Assembly: GCA_963815045.1 (NCBI GenBank)
Contig: CAWFET010000002.1
Location: 1,426,001 to 1,490,000, forward strand
From: DASUPK01 sp963815045
GTDB taxonomy: Bacteria; Actinomycetota; Thermoleophilia; Solirubrobacterales; 70-9
DNA: 64,000 nucleotides
Reading direction: 5' to 3'
The notes under the pieces were generated by a model. That model did no database searches and was not told where the DNA came from. It was given only the letters and a program-made list of their open reading frames with translations. Positions 50,285 to 58,266 of the stretch are shown here, one piece after another (the first letter of the stretch is position 1; the number at the start of each line of letters is the position of its first letter). Both the position numbers and the translations under genes were made by a program.

Positions 50285-50665
50285 CTAGGCGGCCGAGACT
50301 TCTTCGAGCTTCTGCTTCATCCCGTCGGCGAGCGCGTGCACTCCGCTCATCGGCCGAATGAAGACCTCCATGCGGTTGATCCGGCCGTCCTCGCCGAAAT
50401 GCAGGAAGTCGATGCCGTCGAGCTCCCGCTCGCCGACCCGTGCGCTGAAGGCGAGAGCCGCCGCGTCGCCGGTCTCGACCTGATCGGTGTAGCGAAAGTC
50501 CTCGAAGACCTGCGAGACGGCACCAAGCAGGAGGGCGACGGCATCGCGTCCCTCGTAGGGCTTGAACACCACCGGACTGCGGAAGACGACGTCCTCGGCG
50601 AAGAGCTCGTCGATCGCCGAGAAGTCCTTCGACTCGGCTGCGGCACGGAAGCGATCGCTCTGCAT
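50285..50665 (-). CDS. SnoaL-like/NTF2-fold protein
   Basis: The 126-residue protein has helix-strand blocks RFRAAAESKDFSAIDELFAE, DVVFRSPVVFKPYEGRDAVA and IDFLHFGEDGRINRMEVFIR, typical of SnoaL-like polyketide cyclase or steroid-isomerase folds. It is 9 nt downstream of the HMG-CoA lyase gene. The function is unknown, possibly a hydratase or binding protein. Confidence 0.8.
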   Translation of the reverse strand: MQSDRFRAAAESKDFSAIDELFAEDVVFRSPVVFKPYEGRDAVALLLGAVSQVFEDFRYTDQVETGDAAALAFSARVGERELDGIDFLHFGEDGRINRMEVFIRPMSGVHALADGMKQKLEEVSAA

Positions 50666-50674
50666 ACAGCCACC

Positions 50675-51595
50675 CTACCGGTGCCAGTCCACCGGGCCCG
50701 CTGTGAGCAGGTGCGCGCCGAGGGGACGGCCCAGCACCTTCTGCACCTCGCTCGAGGCTGCGATCAGCTTCGCCAGGTCCACCCCGGTCTCGACTCCCAT
50801 CTCCTCCAGCATCGAGACAAGGTCCTCCGTCGAGATGTTCCCGGTGGAGCCCGGCGGCACCGGGCATCCGCCCAGCTCGCCGAAGGAGCTCTCGAACGAG
50901 TCGATCCCCTGCTCCAGGGCGGCCAGCACGTTGGCGAGGCCCTGGCCACGTGTGTTGTGGAAGTGGGCGGTCAGCTCGACGTCGTGGAGGCGGTCGCGCG
51001 CCTGTGCGAAGAACTCGCCCACCTGGCGCGGGTTCGCCATCCCGGTGGTGTCGCCGAAGGCGATCTCCTCGCAGCCGAAGCTCCGCAGCCGCTCGGCGAT
51101 CTCGAAGACCCGCTCGGGCGGCACCTCTCCCTCGTAGGGACAGCCGAAGCTGGTCGAGATCACCCCCTCGCAGCGCAGCCCGGCGTCTCGGGCGGCGCCG
51201 ATCGTCCCCTCGAGATCGGCGAGTGACTCCGCAATCGAGCGGTTCACGTTCTTCTGGTTGTGGGTTTCCGAGGCCGAGAGGAAGAAGTTCCCCTCCTGGA
51301 AGCGGTCACGGAGCTTCAGCGCGTTCTCGAGGCCCCTGCTGTTCGGGATCAGGACGGAGTAGGCGACGTCCTCGCGCGGCTCGAAGCGGGTCAGCACCTC
51401 GCCCCCGTCGGCGAGCTGCGGGATCACGTCCGGGCGCACGAACGAGGTGACCTCCATCCGCCGAAGCCCGGACTCGCCGAGCAGCCCGATCAGGCGCACC
51501 TTCTCCTCGGTCGGGATCACCTCGGGCTCGTTCTGGAACCCGTCGCGTGGTCCGACCTCGCGGATCCGGACCCTTTTCGGAAGCTCTGCGGCCAT
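50675..51595 (-). CDS. mvaB: hydroxymethylglutaryl-CoA lyase
   Basis: The 306-residue TIM-barrel enzyme has VRIREVGPRDGFQNEPEVIP (catalytic Arg and metal Asp), EIAFGDTTGMANPRQVGEFF, ELTAHFHNTRGQGLANVLAA (metal His pair) and GELGGCPVPPGSTGN, the HMG-CoA lyase signature loop with its catalytic Cys. It splits HMG-CoA to acetoacetate and acetyl-CoA, the last step of leucine degradation. The acetoacetyl-CoA synthetase 7 kb away can recycle the acetoacetate. Confidence 0.92.
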   Translation of the reverse strand: MAAELPKRVRIREVGPRDGFQNEPEVIPTEEKVRLIGLLGESGLRRMEVTSFVRPDVIPQLADGGEVLTRFEPREDVAYSVLIPNSRGLENALKLRDRFQEGNFFLSASETHNQKNVNRSIAESLADLEGTIGAARDAGLRCEGVISTSFGCPYEGEVPPERVFEIAERLRSFGCEEIAFGDTTGMANPRQVGEFFAQARDRLHDVELTAHFHNTRGQGLANVLAALEQGIDSFESSFGELGGCPVPPGSTGNISTEDLVSMLEEMGVETGVDLAKLIAASSEVQKVLGRPLGAHLLTAGPVDWHR

Positions 51596-51631
51596 CTCCC
51601 TCAGCCTAGCCAGGCGCCGAGGCGCGCCGGC

Positions 51632-52002
51632 CTACTCGCCGGTGACCGAGCCCACCTGGATCACGCGCCGCTCGTGCGTGCCGACGCCGATCGTCCGGTC
51701 GCCCTCGGTGACCTCGACGTCGAAGCGGAGCTTTCGGTCGTCGACGATCTCGTTCAGCTTCGCGTGGACCACGCAGGTCGAGCCCTCGGCCGCGGCGGAA
51801 CGTGCTTGATGCAGACCTCGAAGCCCACCGTCGCGCTGCCGTCCTCGAGGTTCTCGTAGGCGAGACCGGCGCAGCAGGCCTCCATCATCCCGATCATTCC
51901 CGGCGTCGAGAGGACGCTGGCGCCGATCGTTCCCCCGACATCTGTGATCAGCCGGTCCTCGACGACGAACTCCATGTCGCGCTCCATGCCGACCTTCAGC
52001 AA
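51632..52002 (-). pseudogene. fluoroacetyl-CoA-thioesterase-like hot-dog protein, frameshifted
   Basis: I infer TTG 52002 as start because GGAGGCGGAGCG lies just before it and the family N-terminus is recovered (MLKVGMERDMEFVVEDRLIT). The frame continues STPGMIGMMEACCAGLAYEN and VGFEVCIKHV, then breaks. One C restored near 51797 links it to AAAEGSTCVVHAKLNEIVDD, LRFDVEVTEGD and the stop at 51632. Restored, it is a normal ~124-residue hot-dog thioesterase. It lies between HMG-CoA lyase and an SDR, so an acyl-CoA hydrolase role fits. Confidence 0.75.
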
Positions 52003-52045
52003 CGCTCCGCCTCCTCCGCTTCGCGTCCGAGGGCTACGCGAATCA

Positions 52046-52786
52046 TCAGCCCACCATCCCCATCCCGCCGGAGGCACCGATGCACTCGCCCGTCACGTAG
52101 GAGGAGTCGTCGGAGGCGAGGAAGGCTGCCACCGCGGCGACCTCCTCGGGCTGGCCGAGCCGCTTCAGCTGGGTGCCGCTCTTCATCGTCTCGATGATCT
52201 TCTCGCCGATCTCGCCGAACTCCTTGGCCTGCATCAGCAGCGGCGTCTCGATCGGGCCCGGCGCGATCGCGTTGGCGGTGATCCCGAAGCGCGCGCCCTC
52301 GCGCGCCATCACCTTGGTGAAGCCGATCACGCCGGCCTTGGCGGCCGAGTAGACGGCGGAGCCCTTCGAGCCCACGCGGCCCGCCTCGGAGGCGATGCTG
52401 ACGATCCTCCCGTAGCCGGCCTCCTGCATGCCGGGCAGCGCCGCGTACGTGCAGTTGAGGACGCCCCGCAGGTTGACCGCGATCACCTTCTCCCACTGCT
52501 CCGGAGTGGTCTGGGTGAAGAAGCCGAACTCGTCCGTCCCGGCGTTGTTGACGAGGATGTCGATCGGCGAGCCGGCGCTCTCGACGGCAGCCTGGGCGGA
52601 GGCGAGGTCGGTCACGTCGAGCTCGATGGCCAGGCCCGACACCTCCCCCGCGACCTCGGCGGCGGATTCGAGGTTCAGGTCGCCGATAGTCACGTCGGCG
52701 CCCTCGGCGGCTAGCCGCCGCGCGATCGCCGCGCCGATGCCGCTGGCGCCCCCGGTGACGAGCGCCTTCTTGCCCTCGAGTCTCAT
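52046..52786 (-). CDS. short-chain dehydrogenase/reductase
   Basis: From ATG 52786 (246 residues): GKKALVTGGASGIGAAIARR (NAD(P) motif), LVNNAGTDEFG, catalytic Ser and YxxxK in SIASEAGRVGSKGSAVYSAA-KAG, and IAPGPIETPLL. SSYVTGECIGASGGMGMVG ends it. It is of the 3-oxoacyl or 3-hydroxyacyl reductase type. In this acyl-CoA neighbourhood it probably handles hydroxyacyl intermediates. It is divergent from npdG with a 44-nt gap. Confidence 0.9.
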   Translation of the reverse strand: MRLEGKKALVTGGASGIGAAIARRLAAEGADVTIGDLNLESAAEVAGEVSGLAIELDVTDLASAQAAVESAGSPIDILVNNAGTDEFGFFTQTTPEQWEKVIAVNLRGVLNCTYAALPGMQEAGYGRIVSIASEAGRVGSKGSAVYSAAKAGVIGFTKVMAREGARFGITANAIAPGPIETPLLMQAKEFGEIGEKIIETMKSGTQLKRLGQPEEVAAVAAFLASDDSSYVTGECIGASGGMGMVG

Positions 52787-52830
52787 TGCGACAAGCAGCC
52801 TATTGAGGCCGCCCTGTAGCTTGCTCGCCG

Positions 52831-53514
52831 ATGGCTGAGCCAATCCCGATCATCGGCGGCACCGGAGCACTGGGCTACGGCCTGGCCGTGCGCCTGGCGC
52901 GCGCCGGTCAGCAGATCGTGATCGGGTCTCGCAAGCCCGAGCGAGCCGAGGAGGCCGCAGGGAAGCTGCGCGATGCGGTGCCCGGCGCCGAGATCGAGGG
53001 CCTGGAGAACGGCGAGGCGGCGAAGCGCGGGCCGATCGTCTTCCTGACGGTCCCGTTCCGCGCCCAATCCGAGACCCTGACCAATCTGAAGGAGCATCTG
53101 AACGCCGGCCAGCTGCTCGTCGACTGCACCGTCCCCCTCGCAGCAGCCATCTCGGGCAAGGCGACCCGCACGATCGGCGTCTGGCAGGGCTCTGCGGCCC
53201 AGCAGGCTCAGGAGATGGCGCCGGATGGCGTGACGGTTGTCTCGGCACTGCACACGGTGAGCGCCCCTTCCCTGGCCGGCGACGAGGAGCTCGACGAGGA
53301 CGTGCTGATCTGCGGCAACCGCAAGGCGGACAAGGCGCGGGTGGCCGAGATCATCGAGCTGATCGACGGGCTGCGAACGGTCAACGCCGGGCCCCTGGAT
53401 CAGGCCAGGATCGTGGAGCCGCTCACCGCGCTGTTGATCGGCATCAACAGCCGCTACAAGACCCACGCCGGAATCAGGATCACCGGCCTGCCGGAGGAAG
53501 ACCACTGGAAGTGA
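52831..53514 (+). CDS. npdG: F420:NADP oxidoreductase (NADPH-dependent F420 reductase)
   Basis: The 227-residue Rossmann protein has IPIIGGTGALGYGLAVRLAR then VIGSRKPERAEEAAGKL (NADP phosphate-binding Arg), RGPIVFLTVPFRAQ and VVSALHTVSAPSLAG. It moves hydride between NADPH and coenzyme F420. Its stop overlaps the GTG of cofD (GTGA), so cofactor synthesis and reduction are co-expressed. Confidence 0.92.
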   Translation: MAEPIPIIGGTGALGYGLAVRLARAGQQIVIGSRKPERAEEAAGKLRDAVPGAEIEGLENGEAAKRGPIVFLTVPFRAQSETLTNLKEHLNAGQLLVDCTVPLAAAISGKATRTIGVWQGSAAQQAQEMAPDGVTVVSALHTVSAPSLAGDEELDEDVLICGNRKADKARVAEIIELIDGLRTVNAGPLDQARIVEPLTALLIGINSRYKTHAGIRITGLPEEDHWK

Positions 53515-54443
53515 CGCGGGCAGTGGTTCTCGCCGGAGGGACCGGCGGGGCGAAGCTCGCCGCCGGAATGCAGGATGTGCTCCGCGAGGGTCTCTCGGTG
53601 GTCGTCAACACCGGAGACGACATCGAAATCGCCGGCGTCGACGTCTCCCCCGATCCGGACCTGGTCACCTACTGGCTCAGCGGCGAGATCGACGAGAAGC
53701 GCGGCTGGGGAATCAAGGACGACGGCTTCACGGTGTTCGACCGCCTGGTCCAGCTCGGCACCCCGGACTGGTTCCGCCTCTCGGACCGCGACCTCGCCAC
53801 CTGCCTGTATCGCAAGGAGTTCATCGCCGAGGGTGGCCGCCGCACGGACGCTCATGCCCAGATCGCACGCGCGCTGGGCGTCCGAGCGACCGTGCTGCCG
53901 ATGTGCGAGGAGCCGGTCCGCACCCGCGTCAGGACCGCGGAGGGCTGGAGGGATCTGCAGCAGTACCTGGTCGCGGAGCACGCCGAGGCGCCCGTCGAGC
54001 GGATACAGCTGGATGGAATCGACGCGGCAACTCCGACCCCGGAGGTGCTCGCGGCAATCGGCGCCGCCGAGGCGATCGTGATCGGCCCGTCGAACCCCGT
54101 GATCTCGATCGGGCCGATCCTCTCCATGCCCGCGGTCCGCGAGGCCATCGCAGCCTCGCCGGCCCCGGTGGTGGCCGTCAGCCCGTATGTGGCCGGCCAG
54201 GTCGTGAAGGGCCCGACAGACCTGTTCATGCAGGCGGTCGGCCGGCCCTCGACCGCTGCGGGAGCGGCATCGCTCTATGAGGGCCTGCTCGACGGAATGA
54301 TGTGCGACCCGGGCGATCCGGATCCGCCCCCGGAGGGAATCCGCATCATGAGCGCCCCCACACTGATGGAGGGGGCCGGCGGCAGGCGCGAGGTCGCCGA
54401 GCTCACCCTCGAGTTCGCATCGACGCTTAGGCAGCAGGCTTAG
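53511..54443 (+). CDS. cofD: 2-phospho-L-lactate transferase (CofD/FbiA)
   Basis: The 310-residue protein from GTG 53511 has VVLAGGTGGAKLAAGMQDVL, VVNTGDDIEIAGVDVSPDPD, WGIKDDGFTVFDRLVQLG, DRDLATCLYRKEFIAEGGR and IVIGPSNPVISIGPIL. It joins the phospholactyl (or phosphoenolpyruvyl, in mycobacteria) group to FO. It is coupled to npdG upstream and followed by cofC after 51 nt. Confidence 0.94.
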   Translation: MTRAVVLAGGTGGAKLAAGMQDVLREGLSVVVNTGDDIEIAGVDVSPDPDLVTYWLSGEIDEKRGWGIKDDGFTVFDRLVQLGTPDWFRLSDRDLATCLYRKEFIAEGGRRTDAHAQIARALGVRATVLPMCEEPVRTRVRTAEGWRDLQQYLVAEHAEAPVERIQLDGIDAATPTPEVLAAIGAAEAIVIGPSNPVISIGPILSMPAVREAIAASPAPVVAVSPYVAGQVVKGPTDLFMQAVGRPSTAAGAASLYEGLLDGMMCDPGDPDPPPEGIRIMSAPTLMEGAGGRREVAELTLEFASTLRQQA

Positions 54444-54494
54444 ATCCGCCATAACCGGGTATGAGTCGCGCCTCAACCGCTAGCCTGACTCTTC

Positions 54495-55184
54495 GTGGGG
54501 GCGAATCCCGACAACTTGCACACGACCGCGATCGTTCCGGTGAAGGGACTCACAGTCGCCAACGGGCGGCTCAACGGCACGCTGTCGTCGGACGAGCGAA
54601 ATCAGCTCGCGGAGGCTCTCTTCCTCGACCTGATCGTGAAGCTGCCGCGCAGCCGCTGCATCGATGACGTCCTGGTCGTCACGGCCGACGACTCGATCGC
54701 GCGCCAGGTGCGCTGGTTCGGGCACAAGGTGCTGATCCAGAAAGAGGATGGGGGCCATTCCGAGGCCGCCGCCGCGGGCGCACGCGCCGCCATGGCGGAG
54801 GGCACCGGGCGGGTGGCCATGCTTCCGGTGGACTGCCCGATGCTCGACATCCAGGAGCTCGACTCCCACATCGGGCGGTCGCCGCGAACGGCCCTGATCG
54901 TCCCCGACCGGCACGGCACAGGCACGAACGGCCTGGTGCTCGCACCGCCGGACGTCTTCCTCCCGGCCTTCGGGCCCGACAGCTGCGCCCGCCACGTCAG
55001 CCGGGCACGCGCGGCCGGCATCAGCTTCGCGCTCGAGCGGGTCGAGTCGATGGGCTTGGACCTCGACACCGCCGAGGACTACTCGCTGCTGCGCGACCGG
55101 CTCCTGCTCGACCCCCAGCCCGCGCCCCGCACGGCGAAGGTCCTCTGGGAGCTCGGCGAGCGCACGCAGCCCGCGGCCGCCTGA
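54495..55184 (+). CDS. cofC: 2-phospholactate (or PEP) guanylyltransferase CofC/FbiD
   Basis: The 229-residue nucleotidyltransferase from GTG 54495 has TTAIVPVKGLTVANGRLNGT (GTP loop), DVLVVTADDSIARQVRWFGH, GGHSEAAAAGARAAM, VAMLPVDCPMLDIQEL (metal Asp) and LIVPDRHGTGTNGLVLAPPD. It makes the GDP- or GMP-activated substrate for CofD. Which C3 acid it uses cannot be told from sequence alone. Confidence 0.92.
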   Translation: MGANPDNLHTTAIVPVKGLTVANGRLNGTLSSDERNQLAEALFLDLIVKLPRSRCIDDVLVVTADDSIARQVRWFGHKVLIQKEDGGHSEAAAAGARAAMAEGTGRVAMLPVDCPMLDIQELDSHIGRSPRTALIVPDRHGTGTNGLVLAPPDVFLPAFGPDSCARHVSRARAAGISFALERVESMGLDLDTAEDYSLLRDRLLLDPQPAPRTAKVLWELGERTQPAAA

Positions 55185-55211
55185 ACGCGCCGGCCGCGTA
55201 GCTTTCCCTCG

Positions 55212-55967
55212 ATGACGAGGAGTACGCGCGAGCTGCGCATCAAGCCGCTGGTCGGCGTGCCCGAGCTGAGCGAAGGCGATCCACTGGGGAGCCTGATCGC
55301 GGAGGCTGCGGCTCCCGCCTCCGACGACGTGGTGGTCGTCTCGCAGAAGGTCGTCTCAAAGGTGGAGGGGCGGGTTCGGTCGCTCTCGGAGGTGAAGCCC
55401 GGCGAGCGCTCCCTGCAGCTGGCGGCGGAGCTCGACAAGGACCCGGCGCTGGTCGAGCTGATCCTCGAGGAGAGCGTGCGGGTGGTCCGAGCGGAACGCA
55501 GCGTGCTGATCACCGAGACCAACGAGGGCTGGGTGTGCGCGAATGCCGGGATCGACTCCTCCAACCTCGCTGAGGGCAACGTGTCCCTCTTGCCCGTCGA
55601 CTGCGACGCCTCGGCCCGCCGGATCCGTGCCGAGATCGCCGCAGCCTCGGGCGCGTCCCCCGCGGTGGTGATCGCGGACAGCTTCGGCCGCGCCTGGCGC
55701 GTCGGCCAGGCCGACATCGCGATCGGCTGTGCCGGAGTCGGCGCGCTCGCGGACTGGCGCGGGAGGAAGGACCAGCAGCAGCGTGAGCTCTCGGCGACCC
55801 TGATCGCCGTGGCCGACGAGCTCGCCTCGGCGGCCGATCTCGTGCGCGACAAGGACTCGGGCGTGCCCGGAGCGGTCATCTCGGGGGTGGGTGACCTGGT
55901 GACGGCCGACGACGGGAGTGGCGCGGCCCCTCTGCGCCGTGCGGCGGAGGACGACCTCTTCAGGTGA
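55212..55967 (+). CDS. cofE: coenzyme F420-0:L-glutamate ligase (CofE), stand-alone
   Basis: The 251-residue protein has IKPLVGVPELSEGDPLGSLI, DVVVVSQKVVSKVEGRVRSL, ETNEGWVCANAGIDSSNLAE, VVIADSFGRAWRVGQADIAI and DELASAADLVRDKDSGVPGA, the CofE core. It adds the glutamate tail to F420-0. Unlike mycobacterial FbiB it has no C-terminal nitroreductase-like domain, the part that reduces dehydro-F420-0. That function, if needed, must be elsewhere. Confidence 0.93.
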   Translation: MTRSTRELRIKPLVGVPELSEGDPLGSLIAEAAAPASDDVVVVSQKVVSKVEGRVRSLSEVKPGERSLQLAAELDKDPALVELILEESVRVVRAERSVLITETNEGWVCANAGIDSSNLAEGNVSLLPVDCDASARRIRAEIAAASGASPAVVIADSFGRAWRVGQADIAIGCAGVGALADWRGRKDQQQRELSATLIAVADELASAADLVRDKDSGVPGAVISGVGDLVTADDGSGAAPLRRAAEDDLFR

Positions 55968-55982
55968 GCGGCCCGGGGGCCG

Positions 55983-56408
55983 CTAGAGCGAGACCGCCGT
56001 GTCCTTGGCGGCGATCTCCTTCATCGAGGGCGGCTTGGTGCCCTCGTTGGTGAACTCGGGCGGGTCGTAGACCTTGCCGGGCATCGCGCCCATCGCGATG
56101 ATGCGAGCCGGCTCGTCGCCGGTGATCAGCTTCCGCTTCTCGGTCGCCCCGACCCGCGCGAAGACACCGGGCTCGAGCTCGTACTCCTCTCCTCCGACCC
56201 GGAGGGTGGCCCGGCCGGAGACGACCGTGTACACCTCTTCCTGGTCGTCGTGAGTCTGGTCGTGCTCCGGGAAGTGACTGAAGTTCGGCGGCAGGTCGAT
56301 GACGGCGAGCCCAAACGAGCTGACACCCAGGCCCGCCCGCGCCCGCCTGAAGCCTCCCCCGAAGATCGCCTCGAAGTCCTCGACACGCTTGACGGTCACA
56401 TCTGGCAT
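55983..56408 (-). CDS. cupin-domain protein
   Basis: The 141-residue protein has a single cupin barrel: LPPNFSHFPEHDQTHDDQEE then VYTVVSGRATLRVGGEEYEL and PGVFARVGATEKRKLITGDE. The first motif has His at FPEHDQTHDDQEE. It binds a metal and may be an isomerase, dioxygenase or sensor. It converges on cofE with a 15-nt gap and is not obviously part of F420 synthesis. Confidence 0.82.
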   Translation of the reverse strand: MPDVTVKRVEDFEAIFGGGFRRARAGLGVSSFGLAVIDLPPNFSHFPEHDQTHDDQEEVYTVVSGRATLRVGGEEYELEPGVFARVGATEKRKLITGDEPARIIAMGAMPGKVYDPPEFTNEGTKPPSMKEIAAKDTAVSL

Positions 56409-56447
56409 TTAACTCTTCCTCTCCCCATGCCTCTCTCAATACGGAGG

Positions 56448-57437
56448 CTAACCGCCGATCTGAAGGACGGCGGAGCCTTCCACCCTACCGTGACGAATGT
56501 CATCCAACGCACTGTTGGCCTCGGCGAGCGGATAGACCTGGATTCGCGTCTCGACCGGCAGGCTCGCGGCCAGGGGAATGAACTCCTCGCCGTCCGCGCG
56601 AGTCAGATTTGCGACGGAGCGCATCGTCCGCTCGTGCCAGAGCAGCTCGTAGGGAAAGGACGGGATGTCGCTCATGTGGATCCCCGCTGAAACCACGGTG
56701 GCGCCCGGCGCCGAGGCACGAAGGGCGTCGACCATCAGGTCCCCGACCGGGGCGAAGACGATGGCCGCATCGAGGTCCGAGGCCTCGGGATCGCCCACCG
56801 CCCCCGCCCACTCGGCGCCCAGCGAGCGCGCCAGCTCCTGCGTCTCGGTGTCGCCCTCGCGCGTCAGCGCGTAGACGCGCCAGCCCTGGGCGACGGCGAC
56901 CTGGCAGATGATGTGGGCCGAGGAGCCGAACCCGTAGAGGCCGAGGCGCTCGCCCTTCCCCGCCAGACGCAGCGACCGGTAGCCGATCAGGCCGGCGCAG
57001 AGAAGCGGCGCGACGTGCTCATCCGCCTGTTCGCCCGGAACCGGGAAGCAGAAGCGCTCGTCCGCCACCGCCAGCTCGGCGTAGCCGCCGTCGATGTCGT
57101 AGCCCGTGAACTTCGCCCGTTCGCAGAGGTTCTCGCGGCCGGAGCGGCAGTAGCGACAGGTGCCGTCGGTCCAGCCGAGCCAGGGCACGCCGACCCGATC
57201 GCCCACCGCGAAGCGCGTCGCACCCTCGCCGGCCCCGGCGACCCTGCCCACGATCTGATGGCCGAGGACGAGAGGCAGCTTGGGCTCGCTCAGCTCCCCG
57301 TCGACGATGTGGAGGTCGGTCCGGCAGACGCCGCAGGTCGAGACCTCGATCAGGATCTGACCGTCAACGGGCTTCGGGTCGGGCAGCTCTCGCTCGGTGA
57401 GCGGCTCGCCCGCCCGCTCCAGGACCATGGCACGCAT
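56448..57437 (-). CDS. zinc-dependent alcohol dehydrogenase
   Basis: The 329-residue MDR-family protein has VSTCGVCRTDLHIVDGELSE (catalytic Cys), LPLVLGHQIVGRVAGAGEGA (GHE position reads GHQ), the structural zinc site DGTCRYCRSGRENLCERAKF (four Cys), and LGLYGFGSSAHIICQVA as the NAD motif. Gln in place of Glu in GHE is common in the AdhA-like group. Substrate is unknown. Confidence 0.88.
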   Translation of the reverse strand: MRAMVLERAGEPLTERELPDPKPVDGQILIEVSTCGVCRTDLHIVDGELSEPKLPLVLGHQIVGRVAGAGEGATRFAVGDRVGVPWLGWTDGTCRYCRSGRENLCERAKFTGYDIDGGYAELAVADERFCFPVPGEQADEHVAPLLCAGLIGYRSLRLAGKGERLGLYGFGSSAHIICQVAVAQGWRVYALTREGDTETQELARSLGAEWAGAVGDPEASDLDAAIVFAPVGDLMVDALRASAPGATVVSAGIHMSDIPSFPYELLWHERTMRSVANLTRADGEEFIPLAASLPVETRIQVYPLAEANSALDDIRHGRVEGSAVLQIGG

Positions 57438-57492
57438 GCGCGGATTGTCTCGAATAGGATCGCCGCGGCCAGGGATTGACAGAGGAGGGTGA

Positions 57493-58266
57493 ATGAACGA
57501 CGACCGCTACGCGTGGTACGGAGCGGCGACCGGAATGGTCTTCGTGGTCCTGACCTTGATCGGGTTCGCCGCGGTCATCCCGACGCCACCGGACCTGAAC
57601 GCACCGTCGCAGGAATGGGCGAGCTATTTCCTCAGCCATCACAGCGCGATCCGCGCCGGGGTTGTGGTCCTGGCGGTCGCGTTCGGCTTCTACATCTGGT
57701 TCCTGGGAACGCTGACGAGCGTGCTCCGAATCGCCAGCGGCACGCCGAGGCTGCCGTCGATCGCCCTGATCGGCGGCGTCATCGGAGGCACGCTGCTGCT
57801 GGTCGGGCTCTCCGCGGAAGCGGTGGCGGCCTATCGTCCCCAGGGAGTCGATCCGCTGATCACACGAGCGCTGGATGACATCTTCGTGCTCGTCGGCGTG
57901 GCGGCAATTCCGGCGTTCACCACGTTCTTCCTGGCGACCGCGATCGTGCTGCTGCGGAGCGGCGCCTTTCCGGCCTGGCTCGGCTGGCTGACCGTCGCCG
58001 CAGCGGTTGTGCAGCCGCTGACCTTCGGGGCACTGTTCACCAAGAGCGGGGCGTTTGCGGGCGATGGCGCACTGGGGCTGTTCGTGCCGTTGGTCGTCAC
58101 GTTCGTGGCCTTCTTCGCTCTCAGCGCCCTGATCACCGCCTGGGCCCGGAACGCGACCAAGACCGGGAACCCAACCCTGACCGAAAGGATTCGGGGCGCC
58201 GTCACGGGCGCGGCCACCGGCGCGGCGGCCGGGGCGCGCGAAGGGCGCCCGGGCTCCGCGGGCTAG
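57493..58266 (+). CDS. polytopic membrane protein, unknown
   Basis: The 257-residue protein from ATG 57493 (ribosome site AGAGGAGGGTG) has about six membrane helices (GMVFVVLTLIGFAAVIPT, AGVVVLAVAFGFYIWFLGTL, LFVPLVVTFVAFFALSALIT), with PSQEWASYFLSHHSAIRAGV after the first. The C-terminal tail is Ala/Gly/Arg-rich. It recalls small DUF4386-type membrane proteins, but I cannot name it. It overlaps fbiC's stop by 4 nt, convergent. Confidence 0.7.
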   Translation: MNDDRYAWYGAATGMVFVVLTLIGFAAVIPTPPDLNAPSQEWASYFLSHHSAIRAGVVVLAVAFGFYIWFLGTLTSVLRIASGTPRLPSIALIGGVIGGTLLLVGLSAEAVAAYRPQGVDPLITRALDDIFVLVGVAAIPAFTTFFLATAIVLLRSGAFPAWLGWLTVAAAVVQPLTFGALFTKSGAFAGDGALGLFVPLVVTFVAFFALSALITAWARNATKTGNPTLTERIRGAVTGAATGAAAGAREGRPGSAG

